Shown here piece after piece: positions 10,622 to 21,085 of a DNA stretch of 64,000 nucleotides; the first letter of the stretch is position 1; every line of letters begins with the position of its first letter. Source of the DNA: Xiphophorus maculatus (lineage: Eukaryota; Chordata; Actinopteri; Cyprinodontiformes; Poeciliidae); assembly GCF_002775205.1 (NCBI RefSeq), contig NC_036443.1, forward strand, positions 16,592,373-16,656,372, given 5' to 3'. Below the pieces are notes generated by a model that worked only from the letters and a program-made list of their open reading frames with translations, did no database searches and was not told the origin of the DNA. The position numbers and the translations under genes are program-made.

Positions 10622-13254
10622 GGTGAGCAATGTTTTTTTTTATTTTACTTTTCAAACATATCTATCTTCTTATGTATGTCTGGTTCTAGTGACATAGCCT
10701 TCGCTACAACATGATTAAAATATACTGAAAATAACCGGTGGAAACAGATATCGAAGTTAAAGGTTACTGCAAATAGTGACAGAAAGCTATGACGTATATC
10801 TGCAAATCATAAAGCAGGGAGAAAGGGGAAGTAATCTCACAAAAGTCAGACAAAACCACGTGTAATTTATGAGCAAACTTCCTGATTTGTAGCTGTTTGC
10901 ACTCCCACACCCACTGACTGTGCAGCTACATGTTTAAACTTGCAGTGTTAAACAGCCAACATGTACTAGTACTCAAATTCAGCATGATTCTCTAAATCAG
11001 CTTTCCCAACCCTGATTTTCTGGATCCATTCTCCTGCACATGTGACCCTGCAGCAGAGGGTTGACCCTTACTCCTCAGTGTCCATATTGTAGTTATGTAG
11101 GATGTCCTCAGAATTTCAGCGGATCTTTCTTCTGGAAATGTAAGTAATTTACTTAATTTAGGCATAGGGCTCATTCAAAAAATGTCATCTCAACTAGCTT
11201 GCAAAACAAACCGATCCAGTTTATATGCAGAAATATATACTCAAATTAGGTCCCAGCCTATTGCATCATGTCTGACTTTGTAGCAATTTCTCCTCCTAAA
11301 TGAGCATATGGTGGCAGCAGACACTTCATTGCATCAGGTTTTCATAGCTTGTACCAAAACTTAATAATGAGCATGAATGTGGCGACAGTGGAAAGAAAAA
11401 TACTCTTTAAACAGGAAGAAACCTCCAGCTGAACCTAGTTTCTTTCTTTGCATGTTCAAAAGTGAATCTCCTCATTATGACTTGCAAACTTGATCTAGAG
11501 GCTAGGAATTGGAATGTTGTCACACCATGGTACTTATCTCAGGTCCAAGCCTCTAGCCGCTTCCTCTTAATCTACCATCATAAAACTGCTGTAAAATCAC
11601 AAAGAAGTTACATTTAATTACTCAGTCTATTGTTTTAGTATTCTGAAACTCTAATTTTGTTTCCCTGTTTGGTACAAAAACATCCCTGAAATATTTGCTT
11701 TTAGTGGTCTCCAGTATGTTTTGTTCAATACAAGATACACAAACTTCAGTCTTGAGTGATTACTTTAGTTTGCACACTTCACATTTTCTAAGAAAGAGAG
11801 AAAATGTGAAGAGAGCTCCATATTTACACAAATACTTCTAGGTTCACATATTTGTGCCTAATTTATTTGCTTTTTTTTTTTTCAGAACCCAAAGCCATAA
11901 GTCAAGATAATAAATTATATAAGAAAGCATACACTACCTAAACTGCCCTTAGTATATGTTGTGTGTTATTCAATTAGTTTGATTTTATAAATAATACACC
12001 ATTTATATCATGATTTGATTATGGCGAGGAAAGATTTAAAGCAACTCTTACCAAACTGACTTTGTCAAAGCAAGTAAACTAATCCCACTAAAAATAATTT
12101 GATGCTTATAATGATAGAACATCAACATCAAGGCATTAGACACTCCTTCACATAAGGTTTTGCTATACAATAAAATTGTATTCAAATCAACAGCATTTTG
12201 TAAGTCCTATTTAGTTTGGGAGCCAACTGTCCTGGGTTTGGTCAAAAGAGTTTATCATGAAATGACTTGCTCTGAAAGAACAGGAAATGTGTTCAGGATT
12301 ATAGGAAGTGACTAAAAACAGAGTTAAAAGCTTTGCTCCCTTAACCGATAAGAGAAAAGGAAGTGATATTTGAGCAATGGCACATACTGGGTTTTCATCC
12401 TTCTGAAATAAACAAACAGGACAGAGGGATGTAAAACAAGACAGTCAGTCAGGATATGTGAACCAAGGGCAGAGAGGTGGGAGGGTTTACACAGTCAGGA
12501 ATGTGGAAGTGGATACTCAAGGATTGATTGGGAGGGTCATGCCGGGAAAAACTCAGGGTGGAAACAGACTGGATTCCAGAGTCTTTTACATTCTGAAAAG
12601 CTTTGAAATTCCTTAAAAAGTCATGGTTCACATAATGCTCACACTAACTTTGTCTGCTTTTCCAACAGAGGAACTTTCATCTGTTCCCATTTAGCATAAC
12701 CTTTCCTAGACTTTCCATTACTGGTTTGCTTTTCTTTCACAGAGGCCATACTAGCAGGCATGAAATTACAGTTCTGAATAAAACCAGAATTACAGACATC
12801 CAAGTATAGCTTAAATGTGCTTTACATAAAACAAAAATGGTTTTGTCAAATTTATTAGTCCTCCAATCCATCTGTTTTGCTTCTTCAGATGATTACCTTT
12901 TACAGGGACATGAGACATTAACTATTTCCTTTAGAAATAGGTATGATACATGCCATTTTATATCATGTTTTTTCTCTTTTCCAACAGAGAGCAGTTAACA
13001 ATTTTGTATTTTTTTAGATTCATTAATTAAGGTCCCCAATCTTTAAAGGTATCTGTTTGTTCCTGCATAGCTGAGAAAATAAATAAAAATAAAGCGACCA
13101 GCCAGACCTCTCTGCAAAATCAATAACATTTACTGATAGCTTTTCCACTATAAAACGAGATATAGCCATTTTTTTCCTCTTTTGTCAGTATTTCTCTATG
13201 ACACTACTTTCACAACACTTTGGCCTTATTTTCAGTTTGCTTTCATTCCCCAGG
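10622..13254. other. Presumed csrp1 first intron or upstream region
   Basis: No coding exon was seen. The region ends at the acceptor TTTCATTCCCCAG (AG at 13252-13253) of the first coding exon. Confidence 0.45.
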
Positions 13255-16200
13255 ATGCCTTTGGGAGGAGGAAATAAATGTGGCCGCTGTTCGAAGACAG
13301 TTTACTTTGCTGAGGAAGTCCTGTGTGACAAACGGAGCTTTCACAAGTCCTGCTTCCTGTGCAGTGAGTACACTATTTGTTGTTTTCTCTGATTGTAGTT
13401 ATGGAAACCACAAGACTGATTCCCTTATTTATTTAATTAACTCATTATTTTTGTAATGTGCAAGTCACACCTCAAAATTCTTAAAAGAAATTAAAGCATG
13501 TATTTTTATCTTTTGATCTCACGTACTGATATTAAACTTTAGATTTCAAACTGCAGTAGCAAGGTGAGGGTTCATGGCCTTCAGATGATATTTGCAATAT
13601 TTGTGTTCCCACTTTGTTATCAGGCATTCCTGCAATGGAATTTAGATGTGAACATGCTTCTTCAGAAACGCTGTGCCATATAAGGAAGAAATCGGGGGCC
13701 TGTCTAAACACATTTCAAAAACACAAATATGCAAAACAATAATATATGCATTTCTGCCTGTCTGTGAATGTTATTATTTGTGTAGTGGTGTGTGGGAAGA
13801 ACTTGGACAGCACAACTGTTGCGGTCCATATGGATGAAGTCTACTGCAAAGCATGCTACGGCAAGAAGCATGGGCCAAAGGGCTATGGCTATGGCCAGGG
13901 TGCCGGGACCCTTAGCATGGACAAAGGAGAATCATTGGGTATTACCCATGAAACGTGAGTAATGCACATATTAAATTCTGGATGTCTGTTTTAGGCTCTT
14001 CATCAACAGTTTTTTTGTCCTCTTCTTCCATCAGACCTGCCCCTCATTGTCTGACCACAAACGCAAACCCCTCTAAGATGGCTCAGAAGTTCGGAGGGTC
14101 AGACAAGTGTCCCCGCTGTGGCAAAGCTGTTTATGCTGCTGAGAAAGTGATTGGAGCAGGGAGTGTAAGAAAACCTCACATATGCAGAAACATTCAAGTA
14201 ATGACTAGTATTATATTAATTATCTTCCTCTTTCCAGTCCTGGCATAAGATTGGGTGTTTCACCTGTGCCACATGTGGGAAAAGCCTGGAGTCAACCACA
14301 CTAGCTGACAAGGATGGAGAAATCTACTGTAAAGGTAAAATCCATGTCTTCAACAAGATTAGGAAATACAATTACAAAGCTTTAAATTCCCTCATCAACC
14401 ATACTTGTGTAAAAAATTAAACCCTATATTGGTATTGAAGAAAGACTTCTTTCGGACGGTTCAAGAGTGAATCGATATTTTGAACATTCTTGCTTTTTAC
14501 TATCAAAAGCGATGTTCACAGGATATCAAAGGCAACATGAAGTAGATTTACACCTTACCTTTGAATACAGCCCATTTTCAAGCTCAAAGATTTCATAAAA
14601 GAAAAAAACTAATAAAAAGAAGAGAAAGACAAATGACTGGTCATGAAGAATGATGCATAGGACTATCCAGAGGAGGGACATTGTTGAGCTAATAATCCCA
14701 AATATACTTCCTTCTTGGTGTACCTGAATGTTTTAGATTTTTTCATAATGGTAAAGACCGACAAAGAAGGAAGAGAGAAAATGTATCTTCTGGTATAAAC
14801 CAAAGCTGAATCCGTTTAAAATTATGTGGTGTGACCTGATAATTGCTACACAGAAGTGATACACTTGAAAATATGTAACATTTTTTGAAATGGACAATAA
14901 ACCAGCAACAATTTGTGTCTATGATTAGCTTTTAATCACAAAGACTGAGCCCTGCATTTATAAGAAAAGTTGTTTTAACAAGACAGAAAATTTGGGGTCT
15001 TCACATGTATTTTCACAACATGCGACTGACTTTGTTCTATAAGTAGGTTATTGCAGTACGACAGCAGAAAATATCAAGAAATCCCAGCTTGGTTGAGTTT
15101 TAGTCTATTATAAAAAACATACATGGTTACAGAGGCTGTCTTCATCAGTTTTATTAGAGACTGAATTTTGAACTTATACAACTAATCTTAAATTTGCAAC
15201 ACTGAATTTTTATCCTGTGCAATTATGTATATGAATTTTGAATTGAATGAATTTCACCTGCAAATCTGGTGGTGACCTACGCCAAAGAAATCAGCGCTAG
15301 ATTGAGCTCAGTGACTTTTTTTGCTAATTATGCTCCTTTGACCATTTGACACCAGACAAAGTGGAAAAAAATCATATGCATATTTTGCATGGGACAAAAG
15401 TTCAGTGGGACGATGTCTCAAAAAGTGAGATTCTAATGAGACTATGTTTCTTCCATAGCAGCAGCCTGTGAACTCCAGGCTTGACCCCAGCAAAAACAGA
15501 ACCAACAACTTCTTTAAACAAGCAATTAAAGTCAAACATTGCCAGGAGCAATATAAATATTGCCTCATTGTGAAGATCCCTACCAGAGCATACTGTATAT
15601 GCTAACATCAATGCTAACATTGTCACATTTCATTTTGTTTTCTTTGAGTTGTAATAACCACAATAAAACAGCAGGGGGCTCACTAATGTGACAGTTACTT
15701 TCAAGTACATAACACTAATAATGGTCATGGTTATGTTACCTGCCAACCTTGGATGGGCTGAGGGTAATGTTGAAATCTTGTTCTCTCAATGTGACACTGT
15801 GACAGAAAAGATCAAACACATGTTCAGCTTCCTTTAGCATCTAATAGGAATGTTTATTCTTCTTCTATGTAATACTTCAGGTATCAATGAGTAACTGCAA
15901 TAGATAACTCTTAAATTCAGTACATCACAAGGCTATGATATTCCTTTAAACCTAACGAGAATTATTTTTAACATGATCCATTTAACGTCACGAATTTTAT
16001 CAAATGAAAAAATCTATTCACAGATGCTTTTAATTCTATAAACCAGTTTTTAGTCCATGTTTCTCATACCTATTGTATTTTTAACTGTGTTTTGCTTTTA
16101 ACTATTTTAGTAGCTTTTGCAACTTTTATTCTGCACAAATATACTTTAACATTTAAGCATGTTAGCTTTTAACTGTACTAAACTGAACAGGTGTAATGTT

Positions 16201-17251
16201 CCTTTAATGCTGTCTCTTCACTAAACTTCACATACAGGCAGCCATTACTTACTCAATGAATATCAATATTGCTTCTCTGGTTTTTGCAATAACCCATAAA
16301 GAAGCGTCCATTTTACAAATAAAGACACCAAAATAACATATTTTGTTTGAGAACCATTTGGAAATATGTGAAACCCAATCAATTCAAAGTGAACTCAGTC
16401 TTTCAGCTGCCCCTCTGCTAGCTAACACACGTGTAAAGTTCGCAAGCATTAGCTTTAATTAAGTTTTCAGAAATGTCTGTGTTCTACACAACACTAACCA
16501 CAAACTGAATGGCGTGACTCACTGGTTGATACTCGATTTAATAACCTCTTCAACTTTTAAAGATAACTAATATATATGCATCAAAATACATTTTTACTGA
16601 CCTGTGATATAGAAGAGACGTGACACACACATTGAACTTCCTTTAGCATGTAACGCGAAGGTTTCTTCTTCTATGTTTCCTTCTCTATGCCACCAATATG
16701 ACCGGCGCCCCCGAGCGGTTGTATGTGGAATCACACTGAATAACTGAAATAACACTAAAGAATTTATTACAACAAAAAATTAAGGATAGAAAAACATTTT
16801 TGGGGGTGCCTATTTTTATACTTTGTGTTTTCATTTACTTATAACTGAAACCTCCTTGAAAATGCCCGCTCTCCCCATTTCAGTTAGACATCCCAGAAAT
16901 CAGAATTTTAAAAATTGCTGGAGCATCAATAACTGTGCCAAAGTTTGTTTTTTTTCCCCAATGAAAAAAAACGTTCCTAATTGTTTTTGTTTCTCCTCTG
17001 ATTGTACTCAAATTAAAATTGTATTTATTGTGATGCTTTTGTACCCATATTTACCAGGGGTGGCAATAAGTACTTAAAAAGTAAAGATAAAAGTCTGCTA
17101 TGAGCCTTTAGTCAGTGATCTGAAATTGATACTGATCGAGTGTAAATTGATGACACTGTTTTTGTTTCTAACAGGCTGCTACGGCAAAAACTTTGGTCCC
17201 AAGGGATTTGGGTATGGACTAGGAGCCGGAGCGCTGGCCCACACCCAGTGA
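13255..17251 (+). CDS. csrp1: Cysteine and glycine-rich protein 1 (CRP1), two LIM domains
   Basis: CRP1 is a small adaptor that binds zyxin and alpha-actinin on actin filaments and also acts in the nucleus in smooth and other muscle. Coding exons are 13255-13363, 13786-13954, 14035-14164, 14238-14334 and 17175-17251, all with GT-AG borders and consistent phase. They give 193 residues, the usual CRP length. LIM1 ligands are C9, C12, H30, C33, C36, C39, C57 and C60, followed by the glycine-rich tail [14 protein letters not shown] and a KKHGPK basic motif. LIM2 starts at C118 and C121 and has its own glycine-rich tail. The sequence [12 protein letters not shown] with [14 protein letters not shown] favours CRP1 over CRP2 or CRP3. 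In LIM2 the spacing after H139 is odd (HKIGC, three residues before the cysteine instead of two). The start is the first ATG, one base after the acceptor. Intron 4 is 2.8 kb. Confidence 0.95.
14335..17174. other. csrp1 intron 4 with a pair of related repeats
   Basis: No nested gene was seen. TTCCTTTAGCAT followed by a TTCTTCTTCTATGT block occurs near 15829-15870 and again near 16638-16674. The second copy is followed by GACCGGCGCCCCCGAGCGGT, which looks like part of an interspersed repeat. These are probably two copies of one old element; its family and ends are unresolved. Confidence 0.45.
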
Positions 17252-18055
17252 GATCCGTGTCACGTCTCCATTATACTGAGCTGCTTTCCAGACCAGCACG
17301 GGGCAGGTTGCATGAAGGATGCATCCTTCATGCAATACTGCATTAAAATAACCTCAAGAATCACCACACAAACACAAAGAACGCAAACGCTATTTAATCC
17401 TAAGCCTTGTTTTTTGTCTCCAGCCTGTAATACAAATGTTGACGACAACTTTTTGGCCCTGAAAGAAAATGAGCTCCATAGATTTAGTCTTGGAAAGGGC
17501 CAATATTGTTTATGCATCACACATATATTAGATGTACAGTGATTGAACTAATGCTTTGAATTACCTTTGGATCAGAGTGACATGTTTGGTTTTCGAGAAA
17601 ATTCAGACATTAAATGCAGTAAATACTCCCCGTTTGTGTGCATTTTATACTTAAAAATGAAATAGCTTAGTGTAACAAATACAGCTTATCATTATACTAT
17701 GTTTGCACAGGAATATAACTAAAGCAGCCAGGCTGGGTGGATGCCTTTGCGTTTTAACGAACTGCTTTCTGCACATTTTATAATTTTTTTTCTCATAACA
17801 CTGTCATGGCACTCCTCATTCTGAGATGATCACATGAGATAAATCCTGTATGATGTCAAAATGAGAGAATAACAATACCTTCGACTCTCTGTCAGAATGT
17901 GGGGAATGCCAGAAAGGACCAGTGATTACCTTTTTTTTAATGTTTGGATTGAAAATGTTTTTAGAAGATGTTAATGTAACTTTTTGACAGTATTCAAAAG
18001 TGTGTTTACTTTGTAACATGAACCACATACAATAAAGCAACTTTATATTAAACAT
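17252..18055 (+). other. csrp1: csrp1 3' untranslated region with poly(A) signal
   Basis: The 3' UTR follows the TGA at 17249-17251. A canonical AATAAA lies at 18031-18036, so cleavage is expected near 18050-18060. It carries the long palindrome listed separately. Confidence 0.75.
17308..17335. repeat. Perfect 28-bp palindrome in csrp1 3' UTR
   Basis: TTGCATGAAGGATG (17308-17321) is followed directly by its exact reverse complement CATCCTTCATGCAA (17322-17335), with no loop. It lies 57 bp after the csrp1 stop codon. Confidence 0.95.
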
Positions 18056-18131
18056 GTGTCGTGTTTTTTTTTTTTTCTTTTTAGAAAGAGGTTTTCAAAA
18101 ACGTAAAAAGGAAATGACGCATTTCCCATTT

Positions 18132-18141
18132 AAACATGTTT
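18132..18141. promoter_or_regulatory. Perfect p53 half-site upstream of phlda3
   Basis: AAACATGTTT fits the RRRCWWGYYY half-site consensus at all ten positions. It lies between the csrp1 poly(A) signal and the phlda3 start, 342 bp before the full site. A half-site alone is weak evidence. Confidence 0.4.
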
Positions 18142-18482
18142 CGTCCAGTCTCCTCTCTTTCTCTACACAAATCCAAAACAATTTCAAGCGTCCCAACTCG
18201 CATTCCTGTCCGTATTCCTACTCTGTGTAAGAAAGTTACGATGAGCAGCACGCTGAATGACGTATTTTACATTTCATACTTGCGTCGACCGAGCTATTTC
18301 GGAAGGGAAGGGAAGCGGCGTGACTAGTCCACGTACCTGTGTAACTGTTCATTCACAACCACTCTCTCACGCAAGCGCATCACTCAGGAGCGAGTTTCAT
18401 AAAAGCCCGCATCTCTTCTTCCTGTCAGCAACCAGGAGGCGGGGTGCTGGAGCTGAAGTGGGTGAAGGTCCACAGTGGAGTC

Positions 18483-18502
18483 GGGCATGTCCAAACATAT
18501 CT
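18483..18502. promoter_or_regulatory. phlda3: p53 response element in the phlda3 promoter or leader
   Basis: GGGCATGTCC (18483-18492) is a perfect RRRCWWGYYY half-site. AAACATATCT (18493-18502) follows with no spacer and has one mismatch (A in place of the central G). The whole element scores 19 of 20 and lies 191 bp upstream of the phlda3 ATG in a GC-richer region. PHLDA3 is an established direct p53 target in mammals, which supports function here. Binding itself is inferred. Confidence 0.65.
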
Positions 18503-18692
18503 GGTCAGACCAGCCGGCCAACCTCCACGCACGGTGAGCTGACACTACGTATAGGCTGAACAGAAGGTTGTTATTATCCGCACAGTCAGGCTCGTCTGAC
18601 GCCGCTATGTTTGTGTGAGGAGCTTTAAACTGAAGTGAATGGGCTCGTCTGCTGAAGACTAGACACTGTGAGTCTCTGCGTGCGGTTAGGTC

Positions 18693-19115
18693 ATGTCCTT
18701 CCCGGTGAAAGTGATACGAGATGGGCTGCTGGAGAAGCGCAGCAGCGGGCTTCTCCAGCTGTGGAAGAAGAAGCGCTGCGTGCTCACGGAGGAAGGGCTC
18801 CGCCTGCTCAGCTGCAAAGGCAGAGGCAGTGATGCTCCGGGGTCGGCGTGGAGCTCCAGAGCTAAGGAGCTGCGCTTTGAACGCATGGAAACGGTGGAGT
18901 GCGTGGAGTACAAGCGAGAGATGGTCTACTTCACAGTGGTCATGGCTAAAGGGAAGGAAATAGACTTTCGGTGCGCACAGGAAGGCACGCTGTGGAACGC
19001 GGAGATCGCCTTAGCGCTGGTCCGATACAAGAACCAGCAGGCCCTGCGGACCGGGAGGACCCGGCACCTGTACACGGCGCCCTTAGGCAGCACCGGGGAG
19101 GATGAAGTGCTTTGA
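18693..19115 (+). CDS. phlda3: Pleckstrin homology-like domain family A member 3
   Basis: PHLDA3 is a small protein made almost entirely of one PH domain. It binds phosphoinositides at the membrane and competes with Akt there, damping Akt signalling downstream of p53. The single coding exon gives 140 residues, against 127 in human. The PH domain spans about residues 8-112. Diagnostic stretches are GLLEKRSSGLLQLWKKKRCV, the ECVEYK strand, EIDFRC, and WNAEIALALVRYKNQQAL near the C-terminal helix. The extra length is mainly a loop at about 42-57 (GRGSDAPGSAWSSRAK), longer than in human. The start is the first ATG, followed by a short hydrophobic strand. The stop is followed after 5 nt by a possible donor (GACA|GTAAGA at 19121), as expected from the mammalian gene, which splices in its 3' UTR. 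Confidence 0.95.
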   Translation: MSFPVKVIRDGLLEKRSSGLLQLWKKKRCVLTEEGLRLLSCKGRGSDAPGSAWSSRAKELRFERMETVECVEYKREMVYFTVVMAKGKEIDFRCAQEGTLWNAEIALALVRYKNQQALRTGRTRHLYTAPLGSTGEDEVL

Positions 19116-19120
19116 CTGGA

Positions 19121-20607
19121 CAGTAAGATCAACACTGGTGAAGGTCAACAAAGTGGTAGGAGCAGTCCTTTAATTGGACGTTATCATTATTTTGTTTTCT
19201 ATGATGCACAAGGGTGTTGCTTATGGTTAAGCTGTAATAGGATATAAATTTTGGTTTGACCTTTACATCAAGTCCTTGCTTTTGGGACCAAAAGCAAAAT
19301 CTGGTTTGAGAACCCGAAGGCTCCAGTTGGAACCCATGTGTTATCACCGTTGGATTAATTTGGGTATTAAATGAGTCTTAATGACATGAGCGCCCCATTA
19401 GAAAAAGGGGCACAATGTTAATTTATTGGCCCATTTTCATGTAGCTGAACAGTGGTTCACAGCGACAGCTGGAGCAATAGGCAGTGCCACCTCACTCTAT
19501 CTTCCATACAGCTGGAAGACAGTTTTCCAGTCTTCTCTGTCTTTTTTTGGAAGGTATAATCAATAGAAAAGATATGAATAAAAATGTAACTAAGTTATTG
19601 AACTTATAGTGTGATTCTTAATCGCATGAAAGCAATCAGGGCTGTACATAATTATTTATTTTCATCTTTTACCTTTTCCATCCAAGGAAATGCTTGATAA
19701 GGAATTTCGAAAGCAATATCCTGCGGTATGTGCCCAGTTATGAAGGATATTTAAAATATGTGTTCATCTATGAGCTACTAATTAAGGTGTGTCATGCGTA
19801 TAACATTACATCACCACACCCACTCATGGTCAAAGTGTTCCTTTCATCAGAAGCTGTTGAGTCAAAATCCCTCTGCCCCCGTTCCTAATAGCAAACATTC
19901 TGCTGCCAACAACCTAAAAACCAGCAAACACTGATGCATCCAACAGTTTATTCAAATGTAAACAGACACTTGGGAGTAAAGTAACGCATATCTGACAGTC
20001 TTTCACCAAGTTCCTGACATGGTTATGTAAATGCACCACTCGAGTGTTTAGATGCTCTAGTCACTCCTAGTCGCAGATCTCAGTGTTTCTTTACTATGGT
20101 TATCAGTCTTCTGAGGACACAAACCACTCTCTACTCCTCACTCGAGGACATAATTACGATGCAATGCAAGACTCCAGAATAACATCTGCTTGCCTCTCCC
20201 TCAGCAGGCAGCTGGGTATTTTTAAACATACACACTGAGACACACATTCACACAATTTATTCTATGCTTATGAAGAAAAATGCAGGCAAAACAACGTGGG
20301 TTTTTTGGGTTTTTTTTTTAGTTTTCAACATTTATGTCACATTCTAGTTATATACTGAAACCAGTGCCTGAAACCTCAAGTGAACCGAGAGTCTGAAAGT
20401 CTGAACTATGAGCTCACAGATCAGGAATCCACAGCAACGCTTCCTTAAGCGAGCTTGCTGGAGCCAAGCGCCCAAATTAACCGTGTAGCTGTGGTAACAG
20501 TGTAAAATAAGTGAGCGCACGTTTGTAGATCATCAGCTGCCTGAATGTTAAAGATATAATTTAAGTAATGGCTATTAAAAATGTTTTTTTTTTCTTCTGT
20601 TTTTCAG
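19121..20607. other. Likely phlda3 3'-UTR intron
   Basis: Bounded by a fair donor just after the stop codon and by the acceptor TTCTGTTTTTCAG at 20607. No coding exon was seen inside. Confidence 0.4.
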
Positions 20608-21085
20608 ACTCCCTACCTCCTCAGTTTGGGACTAATAGAAGGTGAGGAGGAATTCCCACATCTTCTGTTTTGTTTCTTTTCTGCACAGCAACCTGGGATG
20701 TGAGGGAAAACCCAACAGTGACGATGGATAACAGGACCAGGAACATGCACACTGTTTGAAGTTTTTGCTGTGATGGCAACTTTTGTTTATTAAAAATTAA
20801 CCATTCAGAGACTTATGGAATATTTAAAAACATTAGAAACTGTTAAACTTGAAAATAGTTCACCCTTTGTGCCTTCTTGATTCAAAAATACTACTTAAAG
20901 CATCACTTTAAAGGATTTTGACACTAGAGTAGAAAAATAATGTTTTTGTACAGACTTAACTCATTCATGAAGTTTAACATGAAGAATTTTTTTTCCCTGA
21001 ATCCTTTGGAAGATTCTCTTAAGTGTGTTTGCTGATGTGATGCACAGTATTACAAATATGTAAATAAATTCATTCTTAAGCATTT
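20608..21085 (+). other. phlda3: Likely phlda3 terminal untranslated exon
   Basis: Starts after a long T-rich acceptor and contains AATAAA at about 21063-21068. It has no long open frame. Linking it to phlda3 rests on the same strand, the nearest upstream donor and the two-exon structure of the mammalian gene. Confidence 0.4.
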
